In this document: positions 1-6,669 of the stretch, one piece after another | Position numbering within the stretch: position 1 is the first letter of the stretch | Layout of the letters: each line of letters starts with the position of its first letter | Origin: Nitriliruptoraceae bacterium | GTDB taxonomy: Bacteria > Actinomycetota > Nitriliruptoria > Nitriliruptorales > Nitriliruptoraceae | Direction: 5' to 3' | Assembly: GCA_007117945.1 (NCBI GenBank) | Contig: SKTN01000030.1 | Coordinates: forward strand, 1 to 12,790 | DNA: 12,790 nt | Notes under the pieces: model-generated | Told to the model about the DNA's origin: nothing | The model's database searches: none | The model's input: only the letters and a program-made list of their open reading frames with translations | Made by a program: the position numbers and the translations under genes

Positions 1-1
1 G

Positions 2-1552
2 GTGCCCGCTCCCCCGACCGGTGACGGCACCGCGGCCCCGGCCATGACCCACCGGGAGATCCTCACGGTCCTCGGCGGCCTGCTCACGGGGATGTTCCTC
101 GTCGCCGTCAGCCAGACCAGCGTGACCACCGCCCTGCCCACGATCGCCGGCGAACTCGGGGGCATCGACCTGATCGCCTGGATCGTGACGGGCTACCTGC
201 TCGCCGCCACCGCGGCCACCCCGCTCTTCGGGCGACTCTCCGACCTCTACGGACGCCAACGGGTCTTCCAGTCCGCGATCGTGCTCTTCCTGCTCGGTTC
301 CGTGCTCTGTGCCCTGGCCCCGAACATGCCGGCCCTGATCGCGGCGCGGGCGGTACAGGGCATCGGCGGTGGCGGGGTGATGGCGCTGACCATGACCATC
401 ATCGGCGACCTCCTCTCGCCGCGGGAGCGGGGCCGCTACCAGGGCTACATCGGCGCGGTGTTCGGGTTCGCCTCGGTCGCCGGTCCCCTCGCGGGTGGGT
501 TCCTCGTGGACCAGCTGCACTGGCGCTGGGTGTTCTGGATCAACCTGCCCATCGGGATCGCCGCGCTGATCGTCACCTCGCGGGTGCTGCGGCTGCCGCA
601 CCGGCGCGTGGAGCAGCGCCTGGACCTGCTCGGCGCCGCGCTGATGGTGACCGGGGTCACCGCACTGCTGCTGGTGACCGCCTGGGGCGGGGCCACCTAT
701 CCGTGGCGCTCCCCGGAGATCGTCTCCCTGGCCGTGGCCGGCGTCCTCCTGAGCCTGCTGTTCGTGGTCCGTCAGCGCACGGCCGCGCAGCCCATCATCC
801 CGCTGCGGCTGTTCGCCTCACGCACCTTCAGCCTGGTGACCGCCACGGGGCTGCTCGTCGGTGCGGCGATGTTCGGCTCGATCGTGTTCCTGCCGGTGTT
901 CTTCCAACTGGTGACCGGGGCCACCGCCACGCAGGCCGGTCTGCTGCTGACCCCGTTGATGGGCGGGGTGATCGTCAGTTCCACGCTGTCCGGCCGGATC
1001 ATCACCCGCACCGGCCGGTACAAGGCCCACCCGGTGACCGGCAGCGTGCTCGTCGCCGCGGCGCTCGGACTGCTCGCCACGATGGACACCACGACCACGC
1101 GCCTGGAGGCGGGGGCGTTCACCGCCCTGCTCGGTGTCGGCCTCGGCATGGTGCTGCAGAACCTCGTCCTCATCGCCCAGAACGACGTTCCCGCCGCGGA
1201 CCTCGGGGCGGCGACCGCCACGGTGGGCTTCAGCCGCACCCTGGGCGGCTCCATCGGCAGCGCCCTGCTCGGCGCGGTGATGGCGGCCGGCCTCTCCACC
1301 CGTCTGGCAGGGCTGCTCGAGCGCCTCCCCGAGGACGTGGACCTCGACCCCGCCGCGGTGCAGGGCAGTCCGGAGATGATCCTGGCCCTCGACCCCACCG
1401 TGCGCGATGCCGTGGTCGAGGCCTTCTCGGGAGCGCTGTCCACCACCTTCCTGGTGGCGGTTCCGCTGGCCCTGCTCGCGACGGCCCTGCTGGCAGCACT
1501 CCCGGTACAGCAGCTCCGCGAGACACGGCACGTCGATGGTGGCCGTGGCTAG
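2..1552 (+). CDS. MFS drug exporter, DHA2 (EmrB/QacA-like) family; 5' end at window edge
   Basis: Proton-coupled inner-membrane efflux permease of the 14-helix DHA2 type, probably exporting hydrophobic or cationic drugs; the substrate cannot be told from sequence. About 516 residues, the usual family length. Motif A is at about residues 77-85 (G-R-L-S-D-L-Y-G-R), the loop arginine at 116 (RAVQG), and the antiporter motif C around 151-166 (ending GPLAGG). The WRWVFWINLPIG stretch at about 174-185 is typical of DHA2 proteins. The TM1 acidic residue common in the family (L-D-x-T) is Ser37 here (VSQTS), a variant I recall from other actinomycete exporters. The start is uncertain: GTG at 2 sits on the window edge and ATG at 44 has no Shine-Dalgarno, so the true start may lie upstream. 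The 108-bp gap to the channel gene (1553-1660) holds only a 9-bp direct repeat (ACCGTGCGA at 1569 and 1607). The family is clear; the substrate is not. Confidence 0.9.
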   Translation: MPAPPTGDGTAAPAMTHREILTVLGGLLTGMFLVAVSQTSVTTALPTIAGELGGIDLIAWIVTGYLLAATAATPLFGRLSDLYGRQRVFQSAIVLFLLGSVLCALAPNMPALIAARAVQGIGGGGVMALTMTIIGDLLSPRERGRYQGYIGAVFGFASVAGPLAGGFLVDQLHWRWVFWINLPIGIAALIVTSRVLRLPHRRVEQRLDLLGAALMVTGVTALLLVTAWGGATYPWRSPEIVSLAVAGVLLSLLFVVRQRTAAQPIIPLRLFASRTFSLVTATGLLVGAAMFGSIVFLPVFFQLVTGATATQAGLLLTPLMGGVIVSSTLSGRIITRTGRYKAHPVTGSVLVAAALGLLATMDTTTTRLEAGAFTALLGVGLGMVLQNLVLIAQNDVPAADLGAATATVGFSRTLGGSIGSALLGAVMAAGLSTRLAGLLERLPEDVDLDPAAVQGSPEMILALDPTVRDAVVEAFSGALSTTFLVAVPLALLATALLAALPVQQLRETRHVDGGRG

Positions 1553-1660
1553 TACGCGACCCTCGCCCACCGTGCGATGCTCCCCTGGCCGACCAGCGAG
1601 GTGCAGACCGTGCGACCGGGGTGGCAGGGCCTCGGCGCGTGAGGTTGACCAGGGAGCGAC

Positions 1661-2506
1661 ATGACCGAGCAGCCGATCCCACCGGACGTGGACACCGGGC
1701 CGTCCTGGTGGCGCAGCAGCCGCGACGCGGCGGCCTTCGACCGGGCCCGGGCCCTGCTGCGCACCCCGATGACGGTCCTCGCCCTGGTGTTCACCGTCGC
1801 CCTGGTCCTCGAGCTCAGCCAGGACCTGCCGGCCTGGCTCGGTGTCACGGTGACCGTGGTCAACGTCGGTATCTGGGCGGCCTTCGCGGCGGAGTACCTC
1901 TGGCTGCTGCGGCTGGCACCGGACCGCAGCCGGTTCGTGCGGACCCACCTCCTCGACCTGGTGATCGTGCTCCTGCCGATGCTGCGTCCCCTGCGGGCGC
2001 TGCGCCTGCTGCGCATCCTGGCCGTCGCGGCACGCTCCTGGCACCAGGTGTTCTCCGTGCTGCGCCACCGGGGGCTCGGCAAGATCATCAGCTCCGTCGC
2101 TGCCCTGATGGTCGTCGGTGGGCTGATCACCTTCGCCCTGGAGCCGGACACCTTCGGCAACCTCGGCGACGCCGTGTGGTGGGTGCTGGTGACCTCGACC
2201 ACCGTGGGCTACGGCGACTTCGCTCCCGTGGGCGTCCCCGCACGTCTGGTGGCCGTCCTCGTGATGGTGCTGGGCATCGGGCTGGTGGGGGTGATCACCG
2301 CCAACATCGTGGACTTCATGATGACCACCGACCCCGCCGCGACGCGGGCACGGGAACCCGACGCCGCCACCCGCAACGACACGACGGCGCAGGACGGGTG
2401 CGCGGCCTGCCGGGAGACGGTGGAACGCCTGCGTACCGTGGAGGCCCAGCTCGAGCGGCTCCTCTCCCTCCAGCCCGGCGCCGGCGCCGATCAGCCACCC
2501 CAGTAG
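1661..2506 (+). CDS. Voltage-sensor potassium channel (6-TM Kv-type) with C-terminal coiled coil
   Basis: Predicted tetrameric inner-membrane K+ channel, 281 residues. The selectivity filter TVGYGD is at residues 181-186, behind a pore helix at about 168-180. Hydrophobic segments fit S1 (about 37-55), S2 (62-84, with Glu78), S3 (97-107, with Asp99), S4 (109-125), S5 (141-160) and S6 (194-220). S4 carries arginines at every third position (R109, R112, R115, R118, then R125), and Glu78 and Asp99 are placed like the countercharges of a working voltage sensor. After S6 comes a polar linker, a CxxC pair (C247, C250) and a short heptad-like helix (about 251-270), which could be a tetramerisation coiled coil. 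No RCK/TrkA or cyclic-nucleotide domain is present. ATG 1661 follows AGGGAG at 1651-1656. Family is certain; gating mode and physiological role are inferred. Confidence 0.93.
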   Translation: MTEQPIPPDVDTGPSWWRSSRDAAAFDRARALLRTPMTVLALVFTVALVLELSQDLPAWLGVTVTVVNVGIWAAFAAEYLWLLRLAPDRSRFVRTHLLDLVIVLLPMLRPLRALRLLRILAVAARSWHQVFSVLRHRGLGKIISSVAALMVVGGLITFALEPDTFGNLGDAVWWVLVTSTTVGYGDFAPVGVPARLVAVLVMVLGIGLVGVITANIVDFMMTTDPAATRAREPDAATRNDTTAQDGCAACRETVERLRTVEAQLERLLSLQPGAGADQPPQ

Positions 2507-2550
2507 GGTGCCCCGGACGGTCGGTGGCGGCGAGGACGGAGGTGGTGCGC

Positions 2551-3747
2551 GTGGACGGGACCGGCTGGGACCTCGCCGCCGTCCGGGCACGTTTCCCGGC
2601 CCTGGCCGCGACCGATCCCCATGGCCGACCGGTGGTCCACGCGGACGCCCCGGGCGGCACCCAGGCCGTGGACGTCGCGATCGATGCGGTGGCCGAGGTC
2701 CTGCGCACCGGCACGGCCAACCAGCACGGGGTCTTCCCCCTCTCCCAGCGCACCGACGCCCTCGTGGCGCAGGTACGTAGCCAGGTCGCTGCCTTCCTCG
2801 GTGGTGCACCCGAGGGGGTGGTGTTCGGCCCGAACATGACCACCCTCACCCTCCACCTCGCCGAGGCCCTCGAACCGCGCGTGCGCCCGGGTGACAACGT
2901 GGTGTGCACCCAACTGGACCACGACGCGAACGTCGCTCCCTGGCTGCAACTGGCGGCACGGGTCGGTGCCGAGGTGCGGTGGGTCCCCCTGGACCCCGCC
3001 ACCGGTCGGCTGCGGACCGCCCACCTCGACGAGGTGGTGGACGCGCGCACCCGCCTGCTCGCCTTCCCCGGCGCCTCCAACGCGCTGGGGACCCTGGTGG
3101 ACCCGGCGCCCTTCGTCGCCGCGGCACGGGCCGTGGGTGCGGTCACCGTCATGGACGCCGTCCACGCCGCACCCCACATCACCATCGACCACCGTGCGCT
3201 CGGCGTGGACGTCGTCGCCTGCTCCCCCTACAAGTTCTTCGGCCCCCACGCCGGCATCCTCGTCGCCGACCCCGAGCTGCTCGCAGCCCTCTCACCCCGC
3301 AAGCTGCGCCCCGCCCCCGACCACGGCCCCGAGCGGTGGCAGACGGGCACCGCCAGCTTCGAGGCGATCGCCGGTACCGGCGCGGCCATCGCCTACCTCA
3401 CGCAGGTGGGAATGGACACCGTCGCGGCCTACGAGGCGGCCCTCACGGCGCGGTTCCTCGACGGCCTGGCCACACGCGGGCACGTCACGCTCCACGGTCC
3501 GCCCACCGGGGTCGAGCGCACGCCGACCTTCGCGGTGACCGTCGACGGCCGGGCGCCGCAGGCGGTCGCGCGGCAGCTGGCGGGCGAGGGGATCAACGCG
3601 TGGGCGGGGCACTACTACGCCCTGGAACCGATGCGTGCCCTCGGCCTGCTCGAACGGGGCGGGGCCGTGCGGATCGGGTTCGTCCACTACCACGGCCCCG
3701 ACGACGTGGACCGGGTGCTGGCAGCTCTCGACACCGCTGCGGGGTGA
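2551..3747 (+). CDS. PLP-dependent class V aminotransferase, cysteine desulfurase-like (VC1184-type)
   Basis: Fold-type I PLP enzyme of 398 residues, a normal length for the NifS/SufS/Csd superfamily. The likely Schiff-base lysine is K228 in SPYKFFGPH (225-233), the cofactor-ring aspartate D202 (MDAVHAAPH, 201-209), and the family SNALGT stretch 176-181. At the place where SufS enzymes carry the persulfide-forming cysteine (R-x-G-H-x-C), this protein has GHYYALEP (353-360). The desulfurase cysteine is therefore missing and the only cysteines are C119 and C224. The pattern fits the 'cysteine desulfurase-like, VC1184' subfamily, whose substrate I do not know. GTG 2551 is chosen because GGAGG at 2538-2542 lies 8 nt upstream; the frame is open further upstream but overlaps the channel gene. 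It starts 44 nt after the channel stop, so cotranscription is plausible though the functions look unrelated. Confidence 0.85.
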   Translation: MDGTGWDLAAVRARFPALAATDPHGRPVVHADAPGGTQAVDVAIDAVAEVLRTGTANQHGVFPLSQRTDALVAQVRSQVAAFLGGAPEGVVFGPNMTTLTLHLAEALEPRVRPGDNVVCTQLDHDANVAPWLQLAARVGAEVRWVPLDPATGRLRTAHLDEVVDARTRLLAFPGASNALGTLVDPAPFVAAARAVGAVTVMDAVHAAPHITIDHRALGVDVVACSPYKFFGPHAGILVADPELLAALSPRKLRPAPDHGPERWQTGTASFEAIAGTGAAIAYLTQVGMDTVAAYEAALTARFLDGLATRGHVTLHGPPTGVERTPTFAVTVDGRAPQAVARQLAGEGINAWAGHYYALEPMRALGLLERGGAVRIGFVHYHGPDDVDRVLAALDTAAG

Positions 3748-3757
3748 GCACCACGCG

Positions 3758-3772
3758 TGCGGCATGGCCGCA
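3758..3772 (+). terminator. Candidate hairpin terminator after the aminotransferase
   Basis: A perfect 6-bp stem TGCGGC / GCCGCA with a 3-nt loop (ATG) starts 10 nt after the stop codon at 3747. No T-tract follows, so it is at best a non-canonical GC-rich terminator of the kind seen in high-GC genomes. Confidence 0.35.
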
Positions 3773-3822
3773 AGGGCCCTGCACCAGCGCACGGTTACGG
3801 TCCGTCACCGACCTGCCGTCCC

Positions 3823-3860
3823 GGAACCCCCGGCGATGTGGCATGGTCCGTTCCCGGAAC
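3823..3860 (+). promoter_or_regulatory. Possible ECF-type promoter / inverted repeat upstream of the MEDS gene
   Basis: GGAAC at 3823-3827 is followed 18 nt later by GTC at 3846-3848. This resembles the GGAAC ... GTC/GTT layout of ECF sigma promoters, 29 nt before the start codon. An imperfect palindrome GTTCCCGGAAC overlaps at 3850-3860, and the core CCCGGAAC occurs in both places. These words are cheap in GC-rich DNA, so this is only a suggestion. Confidence 0.2.
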
Positions 3861-3876
3861 GTTGGGAGGACACGCG

Positions 3877-4551
3877 GTGCGACACCCCGCCCCTCACGGC
3901 GACGGTGGACCATCGGCTGCGGCCCGCGACGTCACACGGCCACGACCGGACCACCTCGTCACCTTCTACGAGCACGCGAGCTACCTCACCGCGTCCGTGC
4001 GTCCCTTCCTCATCGAGGGCCTCGCGCGCGGTGAGACCATCCTCGTGGTCGCCACCGCCGAGCACCGCGCGGCCTTCGCCCGGGCCGTCGTCGCCGGCGG
4101 CCACGACCTCGATCACCACCGCCGTGCGGGCCGCTACGTCGAACTGGACGCGACGGACTCCCTCGCGCAACTCCTGCCGGATCAGGGCCTCCCACCGGCA
4201 CGCTTCGATGCGCGTGTCGCGCGCCCGGTGACCGAACTGGCCCGCAACCCGCAGGGCCTCAGGGTGTACGGGGAGATGGCCGCCCTGCTGTGGCAGCAGG
4301 GTGCGCTCGACCTCGCTCTGGAGCTCGAGGACCGCTGGAACGACCTGCTGCGCAGGGTGCCGATGCGGCTGTTCTGCGGCCAGCCGCTATCGGCCTTCGA
4401 CACCCCCACGACCACGGCACGCTTCCACGACATGTGCGCCCGCCACACCGTGGTGACCACCGACAGTTACGGCTCACTCTCCGTGACCGGGGTGGCCACC
4501 GACCCCGTGGTCATGCTGGATGCCGGCGCACCCGGCGGCTCCCGGAACTGA
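3877..4551 (+). CDS. MEDS-domain sensory protein (DcmR-like), stand-alone
   Basis: A 224-residue soluble protein that is almost entirely one MEDS domain, first noted in methanogen/methylotroph DcmR sensory proteins. Diagnostic stretches are HLVTFYEH (27-33 region), the strand and turn around GLARGETILVVAT (48-60), GEMAALLW (132-139) and LFCGQPLSAF (165-174). No kinase, STAS, helix-turn-helix or other output domain is fused, and the 25-30 residue C-terminus is low in features. Such proteins are thought to sense small ligands or pass signals to separate kinases or anti-sigma systems, but no partner is encoded here. GTG 3877 is chosen because GGGAGGA at 3864-3870 lies 6 nt upstream. Its own promoter is likely, since a 129-bp gap with a hairpin separates it from the preceding gene. 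Domain identity is good; function is open. Confidence 0.8.
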   Translation: MRHPAPHGDGGPSAAARDVTRPRPDHLVTFYEHASYLTASVRPFLIEGLARGETILVVATAEHRAAFARAVVAGGHDLDHHRRAGRYVELDATDSLAQLLPDQGLPPARFDARVARPVTELARNPQGLRVYGEMAALLWQQGALDLALELEDRWNDLLRRVPMRLFCGQPLSAFDTPTTTARFHDMCARHTVVTTDSYGSLSVTGVATDPVVMLDAGAPGGSRN

Positions 4552-4582
4552 GCCCGACGGGCACCCGGCAGGATCAGCCGGG
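4552..4582. terminator. Candidate bidirectional terminator between convergent genes
   Basis: Only 22 bp separate two convergent stop codons (4551 and 4574). Two small perfect hairpins lie here: GCCC-GAC-GGGC at 4552-4562, and CCCGGC / GCCGGG at 4564-4569 and 4577-4582 with a 7-nt loop that contains the minus-strand stop codon. The second extends by 2 bp beyond an A-C mismatch. Neither has a T-tract on either strand. Confidence 0.35.
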
Positions 4583-6637
4583 CGCCCCCGCGAGCTCCGC
4601 GCGACGTGCCAGCGCCAGCGCACGGATGCGATCGATGTCCTCGTCGGTGTAGACGCCGTTGACCCCGGAGATCGTCGCCAGCTCCATCCCGTGCTTGAGA
4701 CCGAGCTTGTAGATCTCCTTGACCTTCTCCCACTCGATGGCGCGGCCCACGGTGAAGGTCTCGTACCGGCCCTCGAGGGCGAGCACGACGGTCTCGGCCA
4801 GACACGCGTAGGCGACCCCGGGGGGCAGCCCGATCCCCTTCATCCGCACGTCGTCACCGGGCAGCTTGATCTCACCCGACTCCACCACCAGCACGTCGGG
4901 CCGCTTGGCCACATCCTCAGCGGACAGGTCGAGGGGCCGTGCCACGTCGGTGATCACGCAACCCGGCTTGACCTGCATGATGTCGATCACGCGCTTGCCG
5001 GCCCCGGAGGTGGCGGTGACGATGACGTCCATGTCGCCGAGGTGGCCGTCGGGGGTCGCGGCGACGTTGATCACCGCCCGCGGGTCGTCCTTCTCGATGT
5101 CGCGCTTGAGCGCCAGCAGCTTGGCCGACTCCGGGGAGACCAGCCACAGCTCGTCGCTGGACAGCGCCAGCAGCCGGGCGCACACCGAGCCGATCGCACC
5201 CGTCGCGCCGACCACCATCGCCTTGCCGGAGATCCGGCCCTTGTCGTCCACCTCGGCGAGCCCGAGGCGGAGGACGGCATCACGTGCCGCCCACAGGGCC
5301 CCGGACGCGCTGTAGCTGTTCCCGGTGGTGATCGGCAGCGGGGCCCGGCGCGCCACGGTCACCCCGGCGTCACCGACGACCTTGGTGAAGGCACCGAGCC
5401 CCATCACCTGCGCCCCGAGCTTGCGCGCGGTCTCCGCGGCCGCGAGCAGGCGGCCGTAGGTGAACTCCGGCCGGTGGGCCATCAGCTCCTTCGGCGTACC
5501 GCCGACGGTGATCAGCCACCCCTCGGCCTCGGCGCCCGTCGGGGAGGTGATACCGGTGACGTGGCTGTAGGTGAAGGGCGGCAGGTAGGCCAGCGCCTTC
5601 TCCATCGCGTCCATCGCCGGTCCGGGGGCGTACTTGGCCATCGTTCCCAGTGGCTCGACGCTGCGGAAGTACTCCTGGGACAGGGGGTGGATCACGAAGG
5701 CGAACCGGCTCTTGCGCTTCGGCCCGTTGGGATAGAGGGTGCGGGCCTCGAGCCCGGCGGAGACGATCATCTCCAGCAGGTCGTCGTTGGTCAGACCTTC
5801 CTCGGCGGGCGCGATGGCGACCATGATGGCCTCCAGCACCCCGGCGTTGACGGTGACCTCGAAGGGCTGCGGGACGGTGTCCAGCACCATGTCGACCCCA
5901 CGGCTGCCCAGCTCGGACAGGCGCTCGGCGGAGATCGCCGAGGTGATCAGGGTCGTGCCCGCGAGGTCCTCGAGCCCGAAGCCGACCAACTCCTCGTAGG
6001 TGGCCACGACCACGTCGCACTTGCGCGCCGCCTGCCGCGCCAGGGCGTGGCTGAGCTTGTGACCCGGGCTGGTGATCGGCGTCTTGAGGGGCGCGGGCAG
6101 CTGGCTGATCGGCCAGGCCGCCGCCTTGGCGGCCAGCCCCAGGAGGGGGTTGGCGTCGAAGGTGGCCGGCAGATCGAAGCGCAGGAGCGGATCGGCGAAC
6201 TCCAGGTTCTCGGTGAACTCCCGGAGCACGCGGGTGGTCCGGTCGTGGTTCACCCCGCCGAGCACCACGGTGCGGGCGTTGCTGAAGTAGCCCGGCATCT
6301 CGTTGTTGACCTGGCGGATCGCCCACTCCTGGAGCACGTCGTGGAGCACGTGCCCGTCCACCACCGGGACCGCTCCCGCGGCTGCCCGGACCCGCTCGAG
6401 GACCTCCGGCTCGCCGTCGAACAACCCCACGGCGCGCGCCTCGCGCAGCCCCGTCAGGGCGATGGCGTCGGCCTTGGTGGCCCAGGTACGAACCAGCTCC
6501 TCCGCGACCTCGGGGTCACCGTCCGCACCGACCCGCACCAGCCGGAAGGGTCGTTGCAGGAAGGTGACCTGTTCGTCGTAGTCGCGCTCCGATGAGGCGA
6601 GGCTCACGTTGACGACGAGGTGGTGGGGTGTACGCAT
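4574..6637 (-). CDS. Long acyl-ACP reductase-like protein (AAR-type C-terminal half, unknown N-terminal domain)
   Basis: A 687-residue protein. The C-terminal half (about 311-687) follows cyanobacterial long-chain acyl-ACP reductase, which reduces acyl-ACP or acyl-CoA to fatty aldehyde with NADPH. Residues 311-318 open like AAR (hydrophobic, ending in a conserved His). LGAFTK (414-419) and TTGNSYSA (437-444) match AAR LGGFTS and TTGNTHTA. The nucleotide loop GATGAIGS is at 477-484, and AYACLAE (609-615) matches FACFAEA, placing C612 on the thioester-forming cysteine of AAR. The end (GRAIEWEKV, 631-639) matches GRNQITIEKM. Cyanobacterial AAR is about 340 residues, so this protein carries about 310 extra N-terminal residues that I do not recognise; they are soluble with no signal peptide. 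ATG 6637 follows GAGGGA (6643-6648) by 5 nt. The gene lies 32 nt after the SDR gene and is probably cotranscribed with it. The homology is memory-based alignment; substrate and product are inferred. Confidence 0.78.
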   Translation of the reverse strand: MRTPHHLVVNVSLASSERDYDEQVTFLQRPFRLVRVGADGDPEVAEELVRTWATKADAIALTGLREARAVGLFDGEPEVLERVRAAAGAVPVVDGHVLHDVLQEWAIRQVNNEMPGYFSNARTVVLGGVNHDRTTRVLREFTENLEFADPLLRFDLPATFDANPLLGLAAKAAAWPISQLPAPLKTPITSPGHKLSHALARQAARKCDVVVATYEELVGFGLEDLAGTTLITSAISAERLSELGSRGVDMVLDTVPQPFEVTVNAGVLEAIMVAIAPAEEGLTNDDLLEMIVSAGLEARTLYPNGPKRKSRFAFVIHPLSQEYFRSVEPLGTMAKYAPGPAMDAMEKALAYLPPFTYSHVTGITSPTGAEAEGWLITVGGTPKELMAHRPEFTYGRLLAAAETARKLGAQVMGLGAFTKVVGDAGVTVARRAPLPITTGNSYSASGALWAARDAVLRLGLAEVDDKGRISGKAMVVGATGAIGSVCARLLALSSDELWLVSPESAKLLALKRDIEKDDPRAVINVAATPDGHLGDMDVIVTATSGAGKRVIDIMQVKPGCVITDVARPLDLSAEDVAKRPDVLVVESGEIKLPGDDVRMKGIGLPPGVAYACLAETVVLALEGRYETFTVGRAIEWEKVKEIYKLGLKHGMELATISGVNGVYTDEDIDRIRALALARRAELAGAPG

Positions 6638-6669
6638 CGCGGTCCCTCGGTCCGTAGGTGCCGTGCGGA

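Noticed and set aside
2..1552. Loss of the TM1 acidic residue in the MFS exporter (Ser37)
   Set aside because: Looks unusual against the L-D-x-T pattern, but Ser at this position is, as I recall, common in actinomycete relatives, so not treated as a defect.
1569..1615. Direct repeat ACCGTGCGA (1569-1577 and 1607-1615) in the gap before the channel gene
   Set aside because: Nine bases repeated once in GC-rich DNA is near chance, and it does not align with any promoter element.
703..2550. 5' extension of the aminotransferase frame across the MFS and channel genes
   Set aside because: The upstream translation is Arg/Pro/Gly-rich with no domain. A GTG with a good Shine-Dalgarno at 2551 starts the real protein.
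818..2809. Minus-strand open frame of 663 codons opposite the MFS and channel genes
   Set aside because: Low-complexity Gly/Arg/His/Gln translation crossing three well-supported plus-strand genes; a GC-bias shadow.
4520..6595. Plus-strand open frame of 691 codons antisense to the AAR-like gene
   Set aside because: Its translation is rich in His, Gly, Asp and Gln with no domain or hydrophobic pattern, as expected from the complement of GC-rich codons. The minus strand carries a clear enzyme.
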